From Burkholderiaceae bacterium (GTDB lineage Bacteria > Pseudomonadota > Gammaproteobacteria > Burkholderiales > Burkholderiaceae_B): a stretch of DNA of 64,000 nucleotides. Made by a program: the position numbers and the translations under genes. The stretch covers positions 62,001 to 126,000 of the forward strand of contig JAJOJF010000037.1 in assembly GCA_021208885.1 (NCBI GenBank), in the 5' to 3' direction. The notes beneath the pieces are model-generated. The model was not told the DNA's origin. It saw only the letters and a list, made by a program, of their open reading frames with translations, and did no database searches. This document shows, one piece after another, positions 34,495 through 45,522 of this stretch. How positions within the stretch are numbered: position 1 is the first letter of the stretch; each line of letters begins with the position of its first letter.

Positions 34495-35673
34495 ATGATC
34501 ATCCAATCCTTGCTCGACACAGATTTGTACAAATTCTCCATGATGCAGGTGGTGCTACACCATTTTCCGGCAGCCCAAGTAGAGTACCGGTTTCAATGCC
34601 GCACGCCCAATGTGGATTTAAGTGTGCACATCGACGAAATTCAGGCAGAGATTGATGCGCTGTGTGAGTTGCGTTTCACCGAAGATGAATTGGCCTACAT
34701 TGGTGCATTGCGATTTATCAAGAGTGATTTCGTCGATTTCCTTGGCTTGTTTCACCTGCCACGAAAGTGTATTGAAATCGTGGCTTCTGACGCGCAAGGT
34801 GGAATCTCGATTTCGGTCAAGGGGCCGTGGCTGCACACCATTTTGTTTGAGATCCCGGTGCTGGCAATCGTTAACGAGGTTTATTTCCGACATGCCAGCC
34901 CGACACCTGACCCAGAAGAGGGCAGACGGCGGTTGCGTGAAAAAATCGACTTAGTCTTGAATGAGCCGGAAATGGCTGCATTTCGCGTCGCGGAGTACGG
35001 CACACGACGCCGCTTTTCTCGGCAATGGCACGGCGAGGTCGTTCGCATGCTCAAAAGCCTGATGGGCGAGCACTTTGTGGGCACGAGCAATGTTGATATG
35101 GCCAGGCGCCATGGCATCACGCCACTCGGGACCATGGGTCATGAGTACCTGCAAGCTTGTCAGGCGCTCGGTCCACGTCTACGAGACTCGCAAGTGTTTG
35201 CGCTAGAGACCTGGGCCAAGGAGTATCGCGGTGATCTTGGGATTGCGCTGTCTGATGTCTACGGACTCGATGCGTTTTTGCGCGACTTTGACATGTACTT
35301 TTGCAAACTCTTTGATGGCGCACGCCACGATTCGGGCGACCCTTTTGTTTGGGGTGAGCGCATCATTGCTCACTACAATGCCAACCGCGTCGATGCGCGC
35401 ACCAAAACGCTGGTGTTCTCTGATGCATTAACATTCCCGCTGGCTATCGAGATCGCCCGCAGATTCCAGGGCAGGGCGAGGATCTCGTTTGGTATCGGTA
35501 CCAACCTGACCAATGATCTTGGCTTGCAGCCTTTGCAAATCGTCATGAAAATGGTTCGATGCAATGGACAGCCGGTCGCCAAGGTTTCTGACGCTCCGGA
35601 AAAAACCATGTGCGACGATCCAGCCTACCTGGCATATTTGCGGCAGGTCTTCGATCTGCCGCCAACTCCTTGA
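34495..35673 (+). CDS. pncB: Nicotinate phosphoribosyltransferase
   Basis: PncB forms nicotinate mononucleotide from nicotinate and PRPP with ATP, in NAD salvage. The 392-residue protein matches the bacterial family start ([21 protein letters not shown]). The block [15 protein letters not shown] followed by [16 protein letters not shown] contains the His that is phosphorylated in this family (TMGHE), and [10 protein letters not shown] binds PRPP. ATG 34495 fits the family; an in-frame start at 34444 would add 17 residues with no homology. It stands alone; ridA follows 53 bases later. Confidence 0.94.
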   Translation: MIIQSLLDTDLYKFSMMQVVLHHFPAAQVEYRFQCRTPNVDLSVHIDEIQAEIDALCELRFTEDELAYIGALRFIKSDFVDFLGLFHLPRKCIEIVASDAQGGISISVKGPWLHTILFEIPVLAIVNEVYFRHASPTPDPEEGRRRLREKIDLVLNEPEMAAFRVAEYGTRRRFSRQWHGEVVRMLKSLMGEHFVGTSNVDMARRHGITPLGTMGHEYLQACQALGPRLRDSQVFALETWAKEYRGDLGIALSDVYGLDAFLRDFDMYFCKLFDGARHDSGDPFVWGERIIAHYNANRVDARTKTLVFSDALTFPLAIEIARRFQGRARISFGIGTNLTNDLGLQPLQIVMKMVRCNGQPVAKVSDAPEKTMCDDPAYLAYLRQVFDLPPTP

Positions 35674-35726
35674 GCCGCGCTCAGTCCTTTCCCACACTAA
35701 AGCATTGTTAAACGGAGAAGTTGATC

Positions 35727-36077
35727 ATGCAATCCATCCAACGCGTGAATGTTGCAAAACGCCTGTCTGATATGGCTGTCTACAATGGCGTAGCCTATTT
35801 GGCTGGGCAAGTCCCGGAAGACCCCTCGCTTGATATCACAGGTCAAACTGAACAAGTGCTGGCGATTATCGACAGCTTGCTTGAACAAGCTGGCACTAAT
35901 AAATCCCGCATCCTGATGGCCCAAATTTTTATAGCCAACATGGCCGAGTTCGATGGCATGAATAAAGCGTGGGACGCCTGGGTAGCTGATGGAAATGCCC
36001 CGCCTCGTGCGACGGTTGAAGCACGTCTGGCTAACCCGAACTTCAAGGTTGAGATCGTGGTAACCGCTGCAGTCTAA
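35727..36077 (+). CDS. RidA family protein (reactive enamine/imine deaminase type)
   Basis: This 116-residue trimeric Rid family protein hydrolyses reactive 2-aminoacrylate-like enamines. It has the start YNGVAYLAGQVPEDP, NMAEFDGMNKAWDAWV and the conserved Arg of the active site (PPRATVEARLANPNFKVEIVV; RidA Arg105 equivalent). The subgroup cannot be fixed: the motifs fit RidA or Rid4-7 forms. ATG 35727 follows a CGGAGAAG site. A longer TTG start at 35721 is possible. Confidence 0.88.
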   Translation: MQSIQRVNVAKRLSDMAVYNGVAYLAGQVPEDPSLDITGQTEQVLAIIDSLLEQAGTNKSRILMAQIFIANMAEFDGMNKAWDAWVADGNAPPRATVEARLANPNFKVEIVVTAAV

Positions 36078-36109
36078 GCAGCGCTAGCAAGCGTTAGGCT
36101 TTGACAACG

Positions 36110-38296
36110 ATGACTAGCGACCTCGATGCGATCACGGCTACCGAGTTTCAGTGCTTGGTCGCGGGTTTATCAGCCGATGACGCGGCCCGCTTAGCCCAAG
36201 CAGTGCAGTGGGCACAGCAGCGCTATGAACCTGAGGTGATCGCAGGCAACCAACCGCTTTGGACGCATTGTGTTGAAACGGGACAGATTTTGGCTGGCCT
36301 TCAGTCTGATGTGGCTAGCCGTATCGCAGCGATTTTGTTGTCGCTGCCAGCGCATGATGGCAAGGGACTAGACCCGATTGCCAAATCGTTCGGGCCAGAA
36401 GTTGGCAAGCTAGTGCAGGGCACGCGTGCTTTGCTCAAGCTCGGAGAGGTCGCGCGTGAGGCATCTGGCGGGGAAATAGCTGACCCGGCGATGCAAAAAG
36501 AGAACTTGCGCAAGATGCTGCTAGCCATGGCTGCTGATTTGCGCATTGTATTGATCCGATTGACGTCACGTCTGCAAACCCTGCGCTGGCACGCAAAAAC
36601 CAAGGAACCTTGCAGTGTCGATTTCGCGCAAGAGACGTTGGATCTTTATGCGCCATTAGCCAATCGACTTGGTATCTGGCAGGTCAAGTGGGAAATGGAG
36701 GATCTTGCGTTTCGTTTCCAGCAGCCGGAAAAATACAGAGAAATTGCCAAGGCGCTCGAGGAAAAACGCGCCGAGCGTGAGTCCTTTATTGAACAGACGC
36801 TTCAGGAGCTACGGAGTTTGCTGGCAGACGCTGGCATCGAGGCCTCCGTTTCAGGGCGACCAAAACATATCTACAGCATCTGGAACAAGATGCAGCGTAA
36901 ATCAGTTGATATTAGCCGCCTATACGATTTGCGTGCTGTGCGAGTCATTGTCCCCGATGAGCGTGCCTGCTACAACGTTCTGGGCATTGTTCATGAGCAT
37001 TGGTCGCCAATTGGCGAAGAGTTTGATGATTACATCTCAAGACCCAAATCCAATGGCTACCGCTCTTTGCATACGGTTGTGTCCGACAAAAATGGTCGCG
37101 CGTTTGAAGTCCAGATTCGTACTCAAGCCATGCACGACTTTGCTGAGCATGGCATGGCTGCTCATTGGCGATACAAAGAAACCGGCAAGTCCAGTGGGCC
37201 TGCGCCAGGCACCGATGACTATGATCGGCAGCTAGCCTGGATGCGGCAGCTTTTAGCCTGGCAAACTGAGGCTGGGTCTGATGTCGTCAATGAGCAAGAC
37301 ATTCGTGCTGTGTCGGACCGGATTTACGTATTGTCGCCCCAGGCACGCGTGATTGAGTTACCTAGGGGTGCCACCCCGATCGACTTTGCGTATCATCTGC
37401 ACACCGATGTTGGTCATCGCTGCCGCGGCGCACGGGTTGACGGGCAGATGGTGCCGTTGCAAACCAAGCTAGACACGGGTCAAACTGTTGAGATTATTAC
37501 GACCAAAGCCGGCGGACCATCACGTGATTGGCTGAATCCGCAGTTGGGTTATCTGGCAAGCTCTCGGGCTAAGGCCAAGGTGCGCGCCTGGTTTAATGCC
37601 ATCGAGTTGCAGCAGCGCATTACCCAAGGTCATGCTCTCGTCGAAAAAGAGCTGCAGCGCTTGGGCAAGACCGCGGTAAATCAGGAGCAGCTGGCTCAAC
37701 AACTCGGGTTTGCGCACGCCGATGATTTGTATGTGGCTGTGGCTAAAGAAGACTTTAGCTTGCGTCACATCGACGCGGTGTTTCAGCCCCAGCAGCAAGA
37801 GGCGGAGCCCCGGGTTGATTCGATCGTCAGCGCCCCCAAACCGGGCACAGGTGGCTCTAGTGGTGTGTTGGTGCAAGGGGTCGATTCGCTGCTGACACAA
37901 TTGGCTCGTTGTTGCCGACCAGCGCCGCCGGATGTAATTAGTGGTTTCGTGACTCGCGGGCGGGGTGTGTCGATTCACCGATCAGACTGCGCAAGCTTTG
38001 CCCAACTGGCTAGACGCGACCCCGAGCGTGTCATTGAGGTCACCTGGGGGGACACGGGTGATTCGGTCTATCCGGTCGATGTCGTCGTGCACGCGCATGA
38101 CCGGCCTGGATTGTTGCGGGACTTGTCAGAAGTGTTTGCCAGACTCAGGCTCAACGTGGTGGGTGTGAACACACAAAGCAAAGCCTCGCTAGCGCACATG
38201 GTCTTTACGGTGCAGGTCACCGGGGCGGATGTTTTGCAGCGGGCGCTTGCGGCACTGACCGAAGTCCCGGGTGTCTTGTCAGCCGAGCGCCGGTAA
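36110..38296 (+). CDS. relA: RelA-type (p)ppGpp synthetase
   Basis: RelA makes (p)ppGpp on stalled ribosomes. The 728-residue protein has an N-terminal region related to the hydrolase domain, a RelA/SpoT nucleotidyltransferase domain (RPKHIYSIWNKMQRKSVDISRLYDLRAVRVIV, about residues 240-290, ending RPKSNGYRSLHTVV), a TGS domain (VLSPQARVIELPRGATPIDFAYHLHTDVG, about 410-440), a conserved-Cys zinc-finger helical part (CCRPAPPD) and a C-terminal ACT domain. The hydrolase HD is degenerate (LPAHDG), as in RelA rather than bifunctional SpoT/Rel. ATG 36110; an in-frame TTG at 36101 is less likely. Confidence 0.94.
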   Translation: MTSDLDAITATEFQCLVAGLSADDAARLAQAVQWAQQRYEPEVIAGNQPLWTHCVETGQILAGLQSDVASRIAAILLSLPAHDGKGLDPIAKSFGPEVGKLVQGTRALLKLGEVAREASGGEIADPAMQKENLRKMLLAMAADLRIVLIRLTSRLQTLRWHAKTKEPCSVDFAQETLDLYAPLANRLGIWQVKWEMEDLAFRFQQPEKYREIAKALEEKRAERESFIEQTLQELRSLLADAGIEASVSGRPKHIYSIWNKMQRKSVDISRLYDLRAVRVIVPDERACYNVLGIVHEHWSPIGEEFDDYISRPKSNGYRSLHTVVSDKNGRAFEVQIRTQAMHDFAEHGMAAHWRYKETGKSSGPAPGTDDYDRQLAWMRQLLAWQTEAGSDVVNEQDIRAVSDRIYVLSPQARVIELPRGATPIDFAYHLHTDVGHRCRGARVDGQMVPLQTKLDTGQTVEIITTKAGGPSRDWLNPQLGYLASSRAKAKVRAWFNAIELQQRITQGHALVEKELQRLGKTAVNQEQLAQQLGFAHADDLYVAVAKEDFSLRHIDAVFQPQQQEAEPRVDSIVSAPKPGTGGSSGVLVQGVDSLLTQLARCCRPAPPDVISGFVTRGRGVSIHRSDCASFAQLARRDPERVIEVTWGDTGDSVYPVDVVVHAHDRPGLLRDLSEVFARLRLNVVGVNTQSKASLAHMVFTVQVTGADVLQRALAALTEVPGVLSAERR

Positions 38297-38382
38297 CTTC
38301 GAACAGAAAATAAGCCTGCGCGCCGACTGGCTGTTAAAATCCAGCGATTGTGTAATGCATTGCCAACTAGGGGGCATGGCCT

Positions 38383-39582
38383 GTGAAACCGTATGACTTT
38401 CCTGATGCAACCGGTCACTTTGGGCCGTATGGCGGCGTTTTTGTAGCCGAAACGCTTATGCACGCACTGGCACAGCTGCGTGAGGCGTATGCCAAGTACC
38501 AGAACGATCCTGACTTTTTGGCGGAGTTTCACAGTGAGTTGCGCCACTTTGTTGGTCGCCCGACGCCGGTCTATCATGCCCGTCGCTGGTCAGAAGAGCT
38601 CGGTGGTGCCCAAATTTGGTTCAAGCGTGAGGATTTGAATCACACGGGCGCGCACAAGATCAACAACAGTCTTGGTCAGGCGCTGCTGGCTCGTCGGATG
38701 GGTAAAAAGCGCATCATCGCCGAGACGGGTGCGGGTCAGCATGGCGTAGCCACCGCGACGGTTTGTGCGCGTTACGGCATGGAGTGCATCGTTTATATGG
38801 GTAGCGAGGACGTCAAGCGCCAGTCGCCAAACGTGTATCGCATGAAACTGCTTGGCGCCACGGTGGTGCCGGTTGAGTCAGGTTCCAAGACACTGAAGGA
38901 TGCGCTGAACGAAGCGCTGCGTGACTGGGTGACTAACGTCGAAGACACGTTTTACATCATTGGTACCGTTGCCGGTCCGCATCCTTATCCGATGATGGTG
39001 CGTAACTTTCATTCGGTCATTGGCGAGGAATGTATCGAGCAAATGCCCAAATTCGCCGGCCGCCAGCCAGATTATGTGTTGGCGTGTGTAGGCGGCGGCT
39101 CAAACGCGATGGGGATTTTTCATCCGTACATCAACCACGAAGACGTCAAGCTCGTGGGTGTTGAGGCTGCCGGTCATGGCATTGCCACCGGTCATCACGC
39201 CGCTTCCTTGTCGGCCGGGCAGGTGGGCGTGCTGCATGGAAACCGCACTTACGTTATTCAGAACGAAGACGGTCAGGTGCAGGAAACGCACTCGGTGTCA
39301 GCTGGTCTGGACTATCCGGGCGTGGGCCCAGAGCACGCTTGGCTAAAGGATACTGGACGTGCCAGCTATGTTGGTGTAACCGACGACGAGGCACTGGCTG
39401 CGTTTCACCATTGCTGCCGCATCGAGGGCATCATTCCCGCGCTTGAGACCGCACACGCTCTTGCCGAAGCTGCTCGATTGGCTCCAACGCTTCCCAAAGA
39501 CCGCATCATCCTGGTTAATCTTTCGGGGCGTGGTGACAAAGACATCAACACGGTGGCTACTCAGGCAGGCATCGAACTTTAA
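38383..39582 (+). CDS. trpB: Tryptophan synthase beta chain
   Basis: TrpB joins indole and serine to tryptophan using PLP. The 399-residue protein has the PLP lysine in [15 protein letters not shown] (Lys about residue 92) and the phosphate loop [12 protein letters not shown], with the start [13 protein letters not shown] typical of TrpB. GTG 38383 is used; an AGGGGG site lies upstream. trpA follows; trpF does not precede it as it does in many betaproteobacteria (relA is there instead). Confidence 0.96.
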   Translation: MKPYDFPDATGHFGPYGGVFVAETLMHALAQLREAYAKYQNDPDFLAEFHSELRHFVGRPTPVYHARRWSEELGGAQIWFKREDLNHTGAHKINNSLGQALLARRMGKKRIIAETGAGQHGVATATVCARYGMECIVYMGSEDVKRQSPNVYRMKLLGATVVPVESGSKTLKDALNEALRDWVTNVEDTFYIIGTVAGPHPYPMMVRNFHSVIGEECIEQMPKFAGRQPDYVLACVGGGSNAMGIFHPYINHEDVKLVGVEAAGHGIATGHHAASLSAGQVGVLHGNRTYVIQNEDGQVQETHSVSAGLDYPGVGPEHAWLKDTGRASYVGVTDDEALAAFHHCCRIEGIIPALETAHALAEAARLAPTLPKDRIILVNLSGRGDKDINTVATQAGIEL

Positions 39583-39598
39583 GGGCGGGCTAAAAATC

Positions 39599-40444
39599 GT
39601 GAGTATCTCCAAAATCACCCAGGCGTTTGAGCGAGCCCGCGCTGACCACCGCGCTGCTCTAGTTCCCTACATTGCCGCTGGCAATCCGTTGCCGGAATCT
39701 ACTGTGCCGCTCATGCATAAGCTAGTGGCAGCTGGTGCAGATGTCATTGAGCTTGGCGTGCCATTTTCAGATCCAATGGCCGATGGCCCCATCATTCAAC
39801 GCGCCGCCGAACATGCCATTGCGCAGGGCGTGGGCTTAAAGGATGTCTTGAAGGTGGTGGCCGAGTTTCGTCAGACCGACGAGCAAACCCCGATCGTGCT
39901 GATGGGCTATGCCAACCCTATTGAGCGTATGGGTCAAGAAGCATTTGTTCAGAAAGCTGCTCAAGCCGGCGTTGACGGTGTGTTGGTGGTTGACTATCCA
40001 CCAGAGGAAGCCTCGCAATTTGTAGATTTGCTAGACAAGTACGACATGGCACCGATTTTTTTGTTGGCACCGACATCCACCAATGAACGAATCGCTGCTG
40101 TTGGTAAGCTAGCCAAGGGCTATGTGTATTACGTGTCCTTGCGTGGCGTCACGGGTGCAGGGCACCTAAACACCGATGAGGTGGCTAGCCAATTGGCTAA
40201 AATTCGTCAGCATGTGACCATTCCAGTTGGCGTCGGTTTTGGGATCAGCGATGCGGCTAGTGCCAGCAAAGTGGCCGAAGTGGCTGACGCGGTGGTGATT
40301 GGCAGCAAGCTCATCGACGTCATGAACAAAGCTTGGCAAGTAGTGCCAGCTGAGCAACAGACCGCTGCAGCGGTTGCTGCTGGGCACGATTGGCTAAAAG
40401 GCATCCGTCATGCCTTGGACCAAGTTAATAAACAGCCCGCTTAA
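39599..40444 (+). CDS. trpA: Tryptophan synthase alpha chain
   Basis: TrpA splits indole-3-glycerol phosphate and channels indole to TrpB. The 281-residue TIM barrel has the catalytic Glu in [16 protein letters not shown] (about residues 48-60), the acid in [11 protein letters not shown], and the phosphate-binding ends [11 protein letters not shown] and [11 protein letters not shown] 39599 fits the family; the longer frame from 39443 overlaps trpB. It lies 16 bases after trpB and 17 before accD. Confidence 0.95.
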   Translation: MSISKITQAFERARADHRAALVPYIAAGNPLPESTVPLMHKLVAAGADVIELGVPFSDPMADGPIIQRAAEHAIAQGVGLKDVLKVVAEFRQTDEQTPIVLMGYANPIERMGQEAFVQKAAQAGVDGVLVVDYPPEEASQFVDLLDKYDMAPIFLLAPTSTNERIAAVGKLAKGYVYYVSLRGVTGAGHLNTDEVASQLAKIRQHVTIPVGVGFGISDAASASKVAEVADAVVIGSKLIDVMNKAWQVVPAEQQTAAAVAAGHDWLKGIRHALDQVNKQPA

Positions 40445-40461
40445 ATGGGCAGTGGAGCAAC

Positions 40462-41343
40462 ATGAGCTGGTTAGACAAGATCCTGCCGCCGCGGATCAAT
40501 AAAAACGCCGAAGCATCGGCTAAACGAGTGCCCGAAGGTTTGTGGGTTAAGTGCCCCTCTTGCGAGTCAGTGCTCTACAACGAGGATTTAGCTGCTAATT
40601 TGCAGGTCTGCCCCAAATGTAGTCATCATATGCGGCTTGGTTCCAGGGCTCGCATTGACGCTTTGCTTGACATGGAAGGACGCCAAGAGATTGGCCAAAC
40701 GACGCGCTCCATGGATCCACTTAAGTTTCGGGACTCTCGCAAGTATCCTGATCGACTGCAAGAGGCGATCAAGCAGACGGGCGAAACAGACGCGTTGGTG
40801 ACTGTCAGCGGTTCGATTCACGGTGTGCCGTGTGTGCTTTCTTGCTTTGAGTTTGATTTTATGGGCGGCTCCATGGGGTCTGTCGTGGGAGAGCGATTTG
40901 TGCGCGGTGTGCACGCTGCTATCGAGCAGCACACGCCGTTTATTTGTGTGGCAGCTTCGGGCGGTGCGCGCATGCAAGAGAGCCTTTTTTCGCTGTTGCA
41001 AATGGCCAAAACCAATGCTGCGCTTACACAGTTGTCTGCCCATAAATTGCCATTTATCAGCGTGTTAACTGATCCCACCATGGGCGGCGTGTCAGCAAGT
41101 TTCGCGTTTGTGGGCGATGTGGTGATTGCCGAACCGAAAGCACTAATCGGATTTGCGGGCCCTCGCGTAATTGAGCAGACGGTGCGCGAGAAGCTACCCG
41201 AAGGGTTTCAGCGTTCTGAATTTTTGCTCGGAAAAGGGGCTATCGATATGGTGGTCGATCGCAGGCAGCTGCGCGACGAGCTCGCACGCTTGATGGGTTT
41301 ATTTATGAACCAGGCGGTCGACATTCCGGTTAAGGCAGCTTGA
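40462..41343 (+). CDS. accD: Acetyl-CoA carboxylase carboxyltransferase subunit beta
   Basis: AccD with AccA transfers the carboxyl group from biotin to acetyl-CoA, giving malonyl-CoA for fatty acid synthesis. The 293-residue protein has an N-terminal zinc finger ([19 protein letters not shown], then CPKC, about residues 33-55) and the carboxyltransferase domain ([46 protein letters not shown]). It ends the trpB-trpA-accD unit. folC, the usual next gene in many relatives, is absent here; an unrelated minus-strand gene follows. Confidence 0.95.
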   Translation: MSWLDKILPPRINKNAEASAKRVPEGLWVKCPSCESVLYNEDLAANLQVCPKCSHHMRLGSRARIDALLDMEGRQEIGQTTRSMDPLKFRDSRKYPDRLQEAIKQTGETDALVTVSGSIHGVPCVLSCFEFDFMGGSMGSVVGERFVRGVHAAIEQHTPFICVAASGGARMQESLFSLLQMAKTNAALTQLSAHKLPFISVLTDPTMGGVSASFAFVGDVVIAEPKALIGFAGPRVIEQTVREKLPEGFQRSEFLLGKGAIDMVVDRRQLRDELARLMGLFMNQAVDIPVKAA

Positions 41344-41411
41344 TCGGTTAGAGCAGCATTGATTTTTTGTCGACCGCCCTTGTAGTAGGTAATTCTGATG
41401 TCACTCGCCTG

Positions 41412-41780
41412 TTAACTGTTGTGCTTGAAGCGGGTGATACGGCCATCGCTGTGCACAATTTCCCTGGCATAGAGTTCCAGAATCAAATCATTATCGACAA
41501 ATCCCTTGACCGTGACGCTTTCACCAACGTCAACGGGAACGAAGTTTTGCCAGCCAATGTAGACCTTAATATCGCCTGTGTCGTCGGCAAGCCTAAATTC
41601 ATCGGTATCGAGAATCCTTTCTACGGTTCCTCGTACGGTAACCATGGAGCCACGTTTAACGTCGTCAATGGCTGTAATGTTTGCTTGAACAGTTGATTGA
41701 TTGATGTTTTCGTTTGAGGCAAACGAGACACCTGGCAGCAAAATAGCCGCAACGACAAAAGCGGGAAGCGTTTTACGCAT
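41412..41780 (-). CDS. YgiW/YdeI family stress-tolerance OB-fold protein, exported
   Basis: This 122-residue protein has a signal peptide (LPAFVVAAILLPGVSFA, cleavage after about residue 21) followed by a BOF/OB-fold domain: VKRGSMVTVRGTVERIL, FRLADDTGDIKVYIG and GESVTVKGFVDNDL. E. coli YgiW/YdeI proteins of this type are periplasmic and induced by hydrogen peroxide, cadmium or polymyxin stress; some bind metals or small ligands. AGGAG precedes ATG 41780. A 71-residue membrane protein gene lies 46 bases upstream on the same strand and is probably co-transcribed. Confidence 0.85.
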   Translation of the reverse strand: MRKTLPAFVVAAILLPGVSFASNENINQSTVQANITAIDDVKRGSMVTVRGTVERILDTDEFRLADDTGDIKVYIGWQNFVPVDVGESVTVKGFVDNDLILELYAREIVHSDGRITRFKHNS

Positions 41781-41826
41781 TGTCTGCTCCTGTTTTCTGT
41801 GAATGGGTGGGTGCAATTTGCCAAGC

Positions 41827-42042
41827 TCAGTCAAAAATTAAGAACGCGAGCACTAGTGCCGCAATCGCAAACACCCAAACGGGCAGGGAGAATTCGATCC
41901 TTTTGGAGAGCCATTGTGGTAACTCCTCGGGTAGATTGATCCATTTGCGTTGGCTTGGTTTTGCTGTGTCATGATCGACGCTGTCGTGATTGGCGCTGCC
42001 TTTTGAAGTGTTCAGTGCGTCGTTGGGCGTGCTGTGGTTCAT
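41827..42042 (-). CDS. Small single-helix membrane protein upstream of the YgiW-like gene
   Basis: This 71-residue protein has a hydrophilic N-terminal half rich in Asp, His, Ser and Asn, a short stretch KWINLPEELPQWLSKRI, and one C-terminal hydrophobic helix (VWVFAIAALVLAFLIFD, about residues 55-71). It therefore looks tail-anchored with the N-terminus in the cytoplasm. A GGAGG site lies just before ATG 42042. It does not match a family I know. It may be regulated with the downstream exported stress protein. A longer frame to 42183 has no start signal. Confidence 0.65.
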   Translation of the reverse strand: MNHSTPNDALNTSKGSANHDSVDHDTAKPSQRKWINLPEELPQWLSKRIEFSLPVWVFAIAALVLAFLIFD

Positions 42043-42120
42043 GACGGTATCCTCCGTTCGTTGGTGGCCGATGAGTCTATGTGACCCCGGATCGAGTGGG
42101 CCAGTTCCCGAACATTCAGG

Positions 42121-42162
42121 ATAACCTTCTGATATGAATGGGTTTTTGGGAAATAAGGTTAT
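42121..42162. repeat. Eight-base inverted repeat in the gap before the small membrane protein
   Basis: ATAACCTT (42121-42128) and AAGGTTAT (42155-42162), 26 bases apart. They lie 79 bases upstream of the leftward gene at 42042 and could be paired protein sites or a long-loop hairpin. The 259-base gap 42043-42301 otherwise holds only the rne terminator. Confidence 0.3.
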
Positions 42163-42245
42163 TGACAAGATGCCAGGCAACACAGCATGGAGTTATAACC
42201 GAAGAATGCTAGCGTCCCATCTCAGCTTTTATGCAGTCTTAAACG

Positions 42246-42275
42246 TAAAAGCCCAGCACCTTTTGAGGGCTGGGC
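42246..42275 (-). terminator. Intrinsic terminator of rne
   Basis: AGCCCAGC (42249-42256) pairs with GCTGGGCT (42268-42275); an inner CCT/AGG extends the stem. On the minus strand the stem is followed by a U-run from the A-tract at 42246-42249. It begins 26 bases after the rne stop. Confidence 0.8.
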
Positions 42276-42301
42276 TTTGCCGATGCGCGTCTAATTGTGT
42301 G

Positions 42302-45100
42302 TCAGGCGCCTGTACGGGTCTCGACTTGTGTTAACTGCACTTGGGCAGGTGGCGGCAAGATTTTGGGCTCTCTGCCGAGTTTGATCGGCGGTTGGGAAGC
42401 AACTTCACGTTGCACCAGCTCAACTCGAGCGGGGTCGCTTTCTACCCACCGCAGTCCTGCACTCGCCACAATTGCATTCAAGGCGGCTTTGTCAGCGATC
42501 TGTGCACGCACCACAATGTCATCGGTGCCTGATGGCATGGCAACGGTTGCTTTTGCTGCAGTATCGTGACCATTTCCAATGGCTGGCTTTGATTCGTACT
42601 GCTCGGGCGTAGATGCTACGGCAACAGAGTCGGCAGCGGGTTTGTCTTGAGCCTGATCGATGCTTTGGGTTAGCGCCTGAACCGCAGGTTCGGGGGCTTG
42701 CACCAAAGCTGTTGCTTGTGCCTCTTCGGTCGTTGCGATCACATTTTCTATTGCCGTGTCAGGGGTTGATGCACTGGATTCTGAGACCAAGCCCGCGGCA
42801 ACAGGTGTAGTCGCAGGTTGTGGGGCGGATTCGCTCGAGGTCTCGGCGATGGTGTCAGCCTCAGTCTCGGTCGCGAATTCTTGGTTCTCGCTTATTAATT
42901 GATCGCTGTCAGCCTGGCTGCCATCGCCATTTCGCTTGCCGCGACGACCACGACGGCTACGACGACGTGGCTTGTCCATGCCTGCATCATCTGCTTGCGC
43001 CGCACTTGTCTGATCAACATCGGGCTTGCTCATATCGCTTTGAGCGTCAGCTGTCTGCTCCGTTTGCTCATGCGTTTGCAGATTGTTCAGTTCTGCAGCT
43101 GCCATAGCTTCGCCCTGGCTGGGTTTGTTGCGACTGCGGCTGCGACGCGAGCGACGTGAACGGTTGTTTGCGCTGGTTGTCTCCTGCTCCGCATCTGCGC
43201 TCTGTGCAGCCGTTTGCGTGGCAGGCTGGTTCGGTTGGGCTTGAGTGTCGACGCTGCGATCCTGGCGTCGGTTGTCCGGGCGGCCAGATCGACGGTTGCG
43301 ATTGTTGTTGCTGCGTCGATCATTTCGGGCTTGCCCTTCTTTGGGCTTGGCCGATGTCGCTTCGGGTGCTGGTGAACCCCCAAAAATCCCACCAAAGAAC
43401 TTAAGGATTTGGCCCCAAAGACCGGTGCCTTCAGGCTTGGCGGCAACTGCGGTCGAATGAGATTCCCTTGGTTTCGGCGTCGAGGGCGGGGCAGGCTGCG
43501 CCGGTGTGACACCTTTTACCAATGCTTCAGGCTTGGCTTTGATTTCTTTTTCAGTACGAGACAAGCTCATGTCGACAGACGCGGGCGCTTCAAGCATTTC
43601 AAAGCTGGCTTTGGTCTCTTCAAGGCGTGGGTCATCGTGTCGCAGGCGCTCGATGATGTGATGCGGTGTTTCCAGATGCTTGTTGGGGATCAGCATCAGG
43701 TTGATCTTCAGGCGGGCCTCCATCTTGGTGATGTCGGTACGCTTTTCATTCAGAAGGAACGTCGCCACCTCAACTGGAACTTGTGCATGAATGGCAGCCG
43801 TATTCTCTTTCATGGCTTCTTCTTGCAGCAAGCGCAGTACGTGTAGGGCACTAGACTCAGCATCGCGGATAACGCCCGTGCCGGTGCAGCGGGGGCAGGT
43901 GACGTGCGAGCCTTCGCTTAATGCGGGACGCAGGCGCTGGCGTGACAGTTCAATCAAGCCAAAGCGCGAAATTTTGCCCATCTGTACCCGGGCACGATCA
44001 ACGTGCAGGGCGTCGCGCAGGCGTTGCTCAACGGCACGTTGGTTGCGAGGCTCTTCCATGTCGATGAAATCGATCACGATCAATCCACCCAAGTCACGCA
44101 ATCGAAGCTGTCTGGCAGCTTCTTCGGCAGCTTCTAGGTTGGTGCGTGTGGCCGTTTCTTCAATGTCAGCGCCGCGCGTGGCTCGTGCTGAGTTCACATC
44201 GATCGCAACAAGCGCCTCGGTATGGTCAATCACAATCGAGCCACCAGATGGCAGGTCAACGTGGCGCGAGTAGGCGGTTTCAATCTGATGTTCGATCTGG
44301 AACCGCGAAAAGAGCGGTACATCGTCACGATAGCGCTTGACCCGCTGAACGTTGTCAGGCATGACTACGCTCATAAAAGCCGTGGCTTGATCGGCAATGT
44401 CATCGGTGTCGATCAGGATCTCACCGATATCAGGCGAGAAGTAGTCGCGAATGGCTCGGATGACCAGACTTGACTCGAGGTAGATAAGAATCGGGGCTTG
44501 ATTCGATTGAGCAGCGCCGTCAATGGCAGCCCATAATTGCAGAAGGTATGACAGGTCCCATTGCAGCTCTTCGACCGAGCGTCCTATGCCTGCAGTGCGC
44601 GCAATGATGCTCATGCCTTGAGGGACTTTTAGCTGGTCCATGGCCTCGCGCAGTTCCTGGCGCTCTTCGCCTTCTACGCGACGTGACACCCCGCCGCCGC
44701 GCGGGTTATTTGGCATGAGCACCAGATAGCGACCGGCAAGCGAGATAAATGTGGTCAGGGCAGCCCCTTTGTTGCCGCGCTCTTCCTTTTCTACCTGGAC
44801 GATTAATTCTTGGCCTTCTTTCAAGGCATCTTGGATACGGGCGGAGCGAACGTCTACACCCTCTTTGAAATAAGCCCTGGCGACTTCCTTGAAAGGTAAA
44901 AAGCCGTGACGGTCTTCGCCGTAGTTGACAAAGCAGGCTTCAAGCCCAGGCTCAATTCGGGTGATGACGCCTTTGTAGATATTGCCTTTGCGCTGCTCGC
45001 GTCCAGCGGTTTCGATATCGAGATCGATGAGCTTTTGCCCATCAACGATGGCAACGCGCAATTCTTCCTGGTGCGTTGCATTAAACAACATGCGTTTCAT
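42302..45100 (-). CDS. rne: Ribonuclease E
   Basis: RNase E starts mRNA decay and processes rRNA and tRNA precursors; it forms the degradosome core at the inner membrane. The 932-residue protein has an S1 domain ([28 protein letters not shown], about residues 40-70), the catalytic DNase I-like domain with [20 protein letters not shown] and the Zn-link motif [12 protein letters not shown], up to about residue 520. The rest is a long disordered, Arg/Ser/Gln-rich scaffold ([23 protein letters not shown]) where RNA and partner proteins bind. It is divergent from rluC, a classic arrangement. Confidence 0.95.
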   Translation of the reverse strand: MKRMLFNATHQEELRVAIVDGQKLIDLDIETAGREQRKGNIYKGVITRIEPGLEACFVNYGEDRHGFLPFKEVARAYFKEGVDVRSARIQDALKEGQELIVQVEKEERGNKGAALTTFISLAGRYLVLMPNNPRGGGVSRRVEGEERQELREAMDQLKVPQGMSIIARTAGIGRSVEELQWDLSYLLQLWAAIDGAAQSNQAPILIYLESSLVIRAIRDYFSPDIGEILIDTDDIADQATAFMSVVMPDNVQRVKRYRDDVPLFSRFQIEHQIETAYSRHVDLPSGGSIVIDHTEALVAIDVNSARATRGADIEETATRTNLEAAEEAARQLRLRDLGGLIVIDFIDMEEPRNQRAVEQRLRDALHVDRARVQMGKISRFGLIELSRQRLRPALSEGSHVTCPRCTGTGVIRDAESSALHVLRLLQEEAMKENTAAIHAQVPVEVATFLLNEKRTDITKMEARLKINLMLIPNKHLETPHHIIERLRHDDPRLEETKASFEMLEAPASVDMSLSRTEKEIKAKPEALVKGVTPAQPAPPSTPKPRESHSTAVAAKPEGTGLWGQILKFFGGIFGGSPAPEATSAKPKEGQARNDRRSNNNRNRRSGRPDNRRQDRSVDTQAQPNQPATQTAAQSADAEQETTSANNRSRRSRRSRSRNKPSQGEAMAAAELNNLQTHEQTEQTADAQSDMSKPDVDQTSAAQADDAGMDKPRRRSRRGRRGKRNGDGSQADSDQLISENQEFATETEADTIAETSSESAPQPATTPVAAGLVSESSASTPDTAIENVIATTEEAQATALVQAPEPAVQALTQSIDQAQDKPAADSVAVASTPEQYESKPAIGNGHDTAAKATVAMPSGTDDIVVRAQIADKAALNAIVASAGLRWVESDPARVELVQREVASQPPIKLGREPKILPPPAQVQLTQVETRTGA

Positions 45101-45522
45101 TCAAACTCTCCGTAGGTTGGCGCGACAAACGGTCGCGCAGCCTAAGGCAAGCAAGTGGAGACATCCGTGAAACGCAAATTCAACCCGCCTGTGAAGCGGG
45201 CCGTTACCCGTCAGGCAGGCAAACCCAATCTCGAGCTTGCCATTCCGCTAAATAGCCAGTTACGTTGTGAATTCAAAGGATTACCAATTGTTCTCTAACG
45301 CTGACAACATCAGGCTCTGATACCGCCTGATGCGGAAAATTCGACCGTTTCTTATTGCGATTCGTTTCGTCATCCGGGTCACGCAATTTGCGTGAACATC
45401 CGCTTGCCGTTTGGTCTGAACGTGCTGTCGTTACAATGGCACAGGGCGATGGAGGCGACCAACCGTTGGCGCTTCTAAACATCTGCCTGATTTTTCAGAC
45501 CTTTTTAGGCTAAACGCATTAT
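45101..45522. other. 422-base rne-rluC intergenic region (rne leader)
   Basis: No gene is seen. On the rne side the region should contain a long 5' untranslated leader, which in other bacteria carries the structures through which RNase E controls its own mRNA. Dyads seen: CCCGC/GCGGG (45184-45188 and 45196-45200), an alternative GCCTG/CAGGC pairing (45187-45191 and 45212-45216), and CACGCA/TGCGTG (45380-45385 and 45389-45394). The first two exclude each other. The function of each is inferred. Confidence 0.5.
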
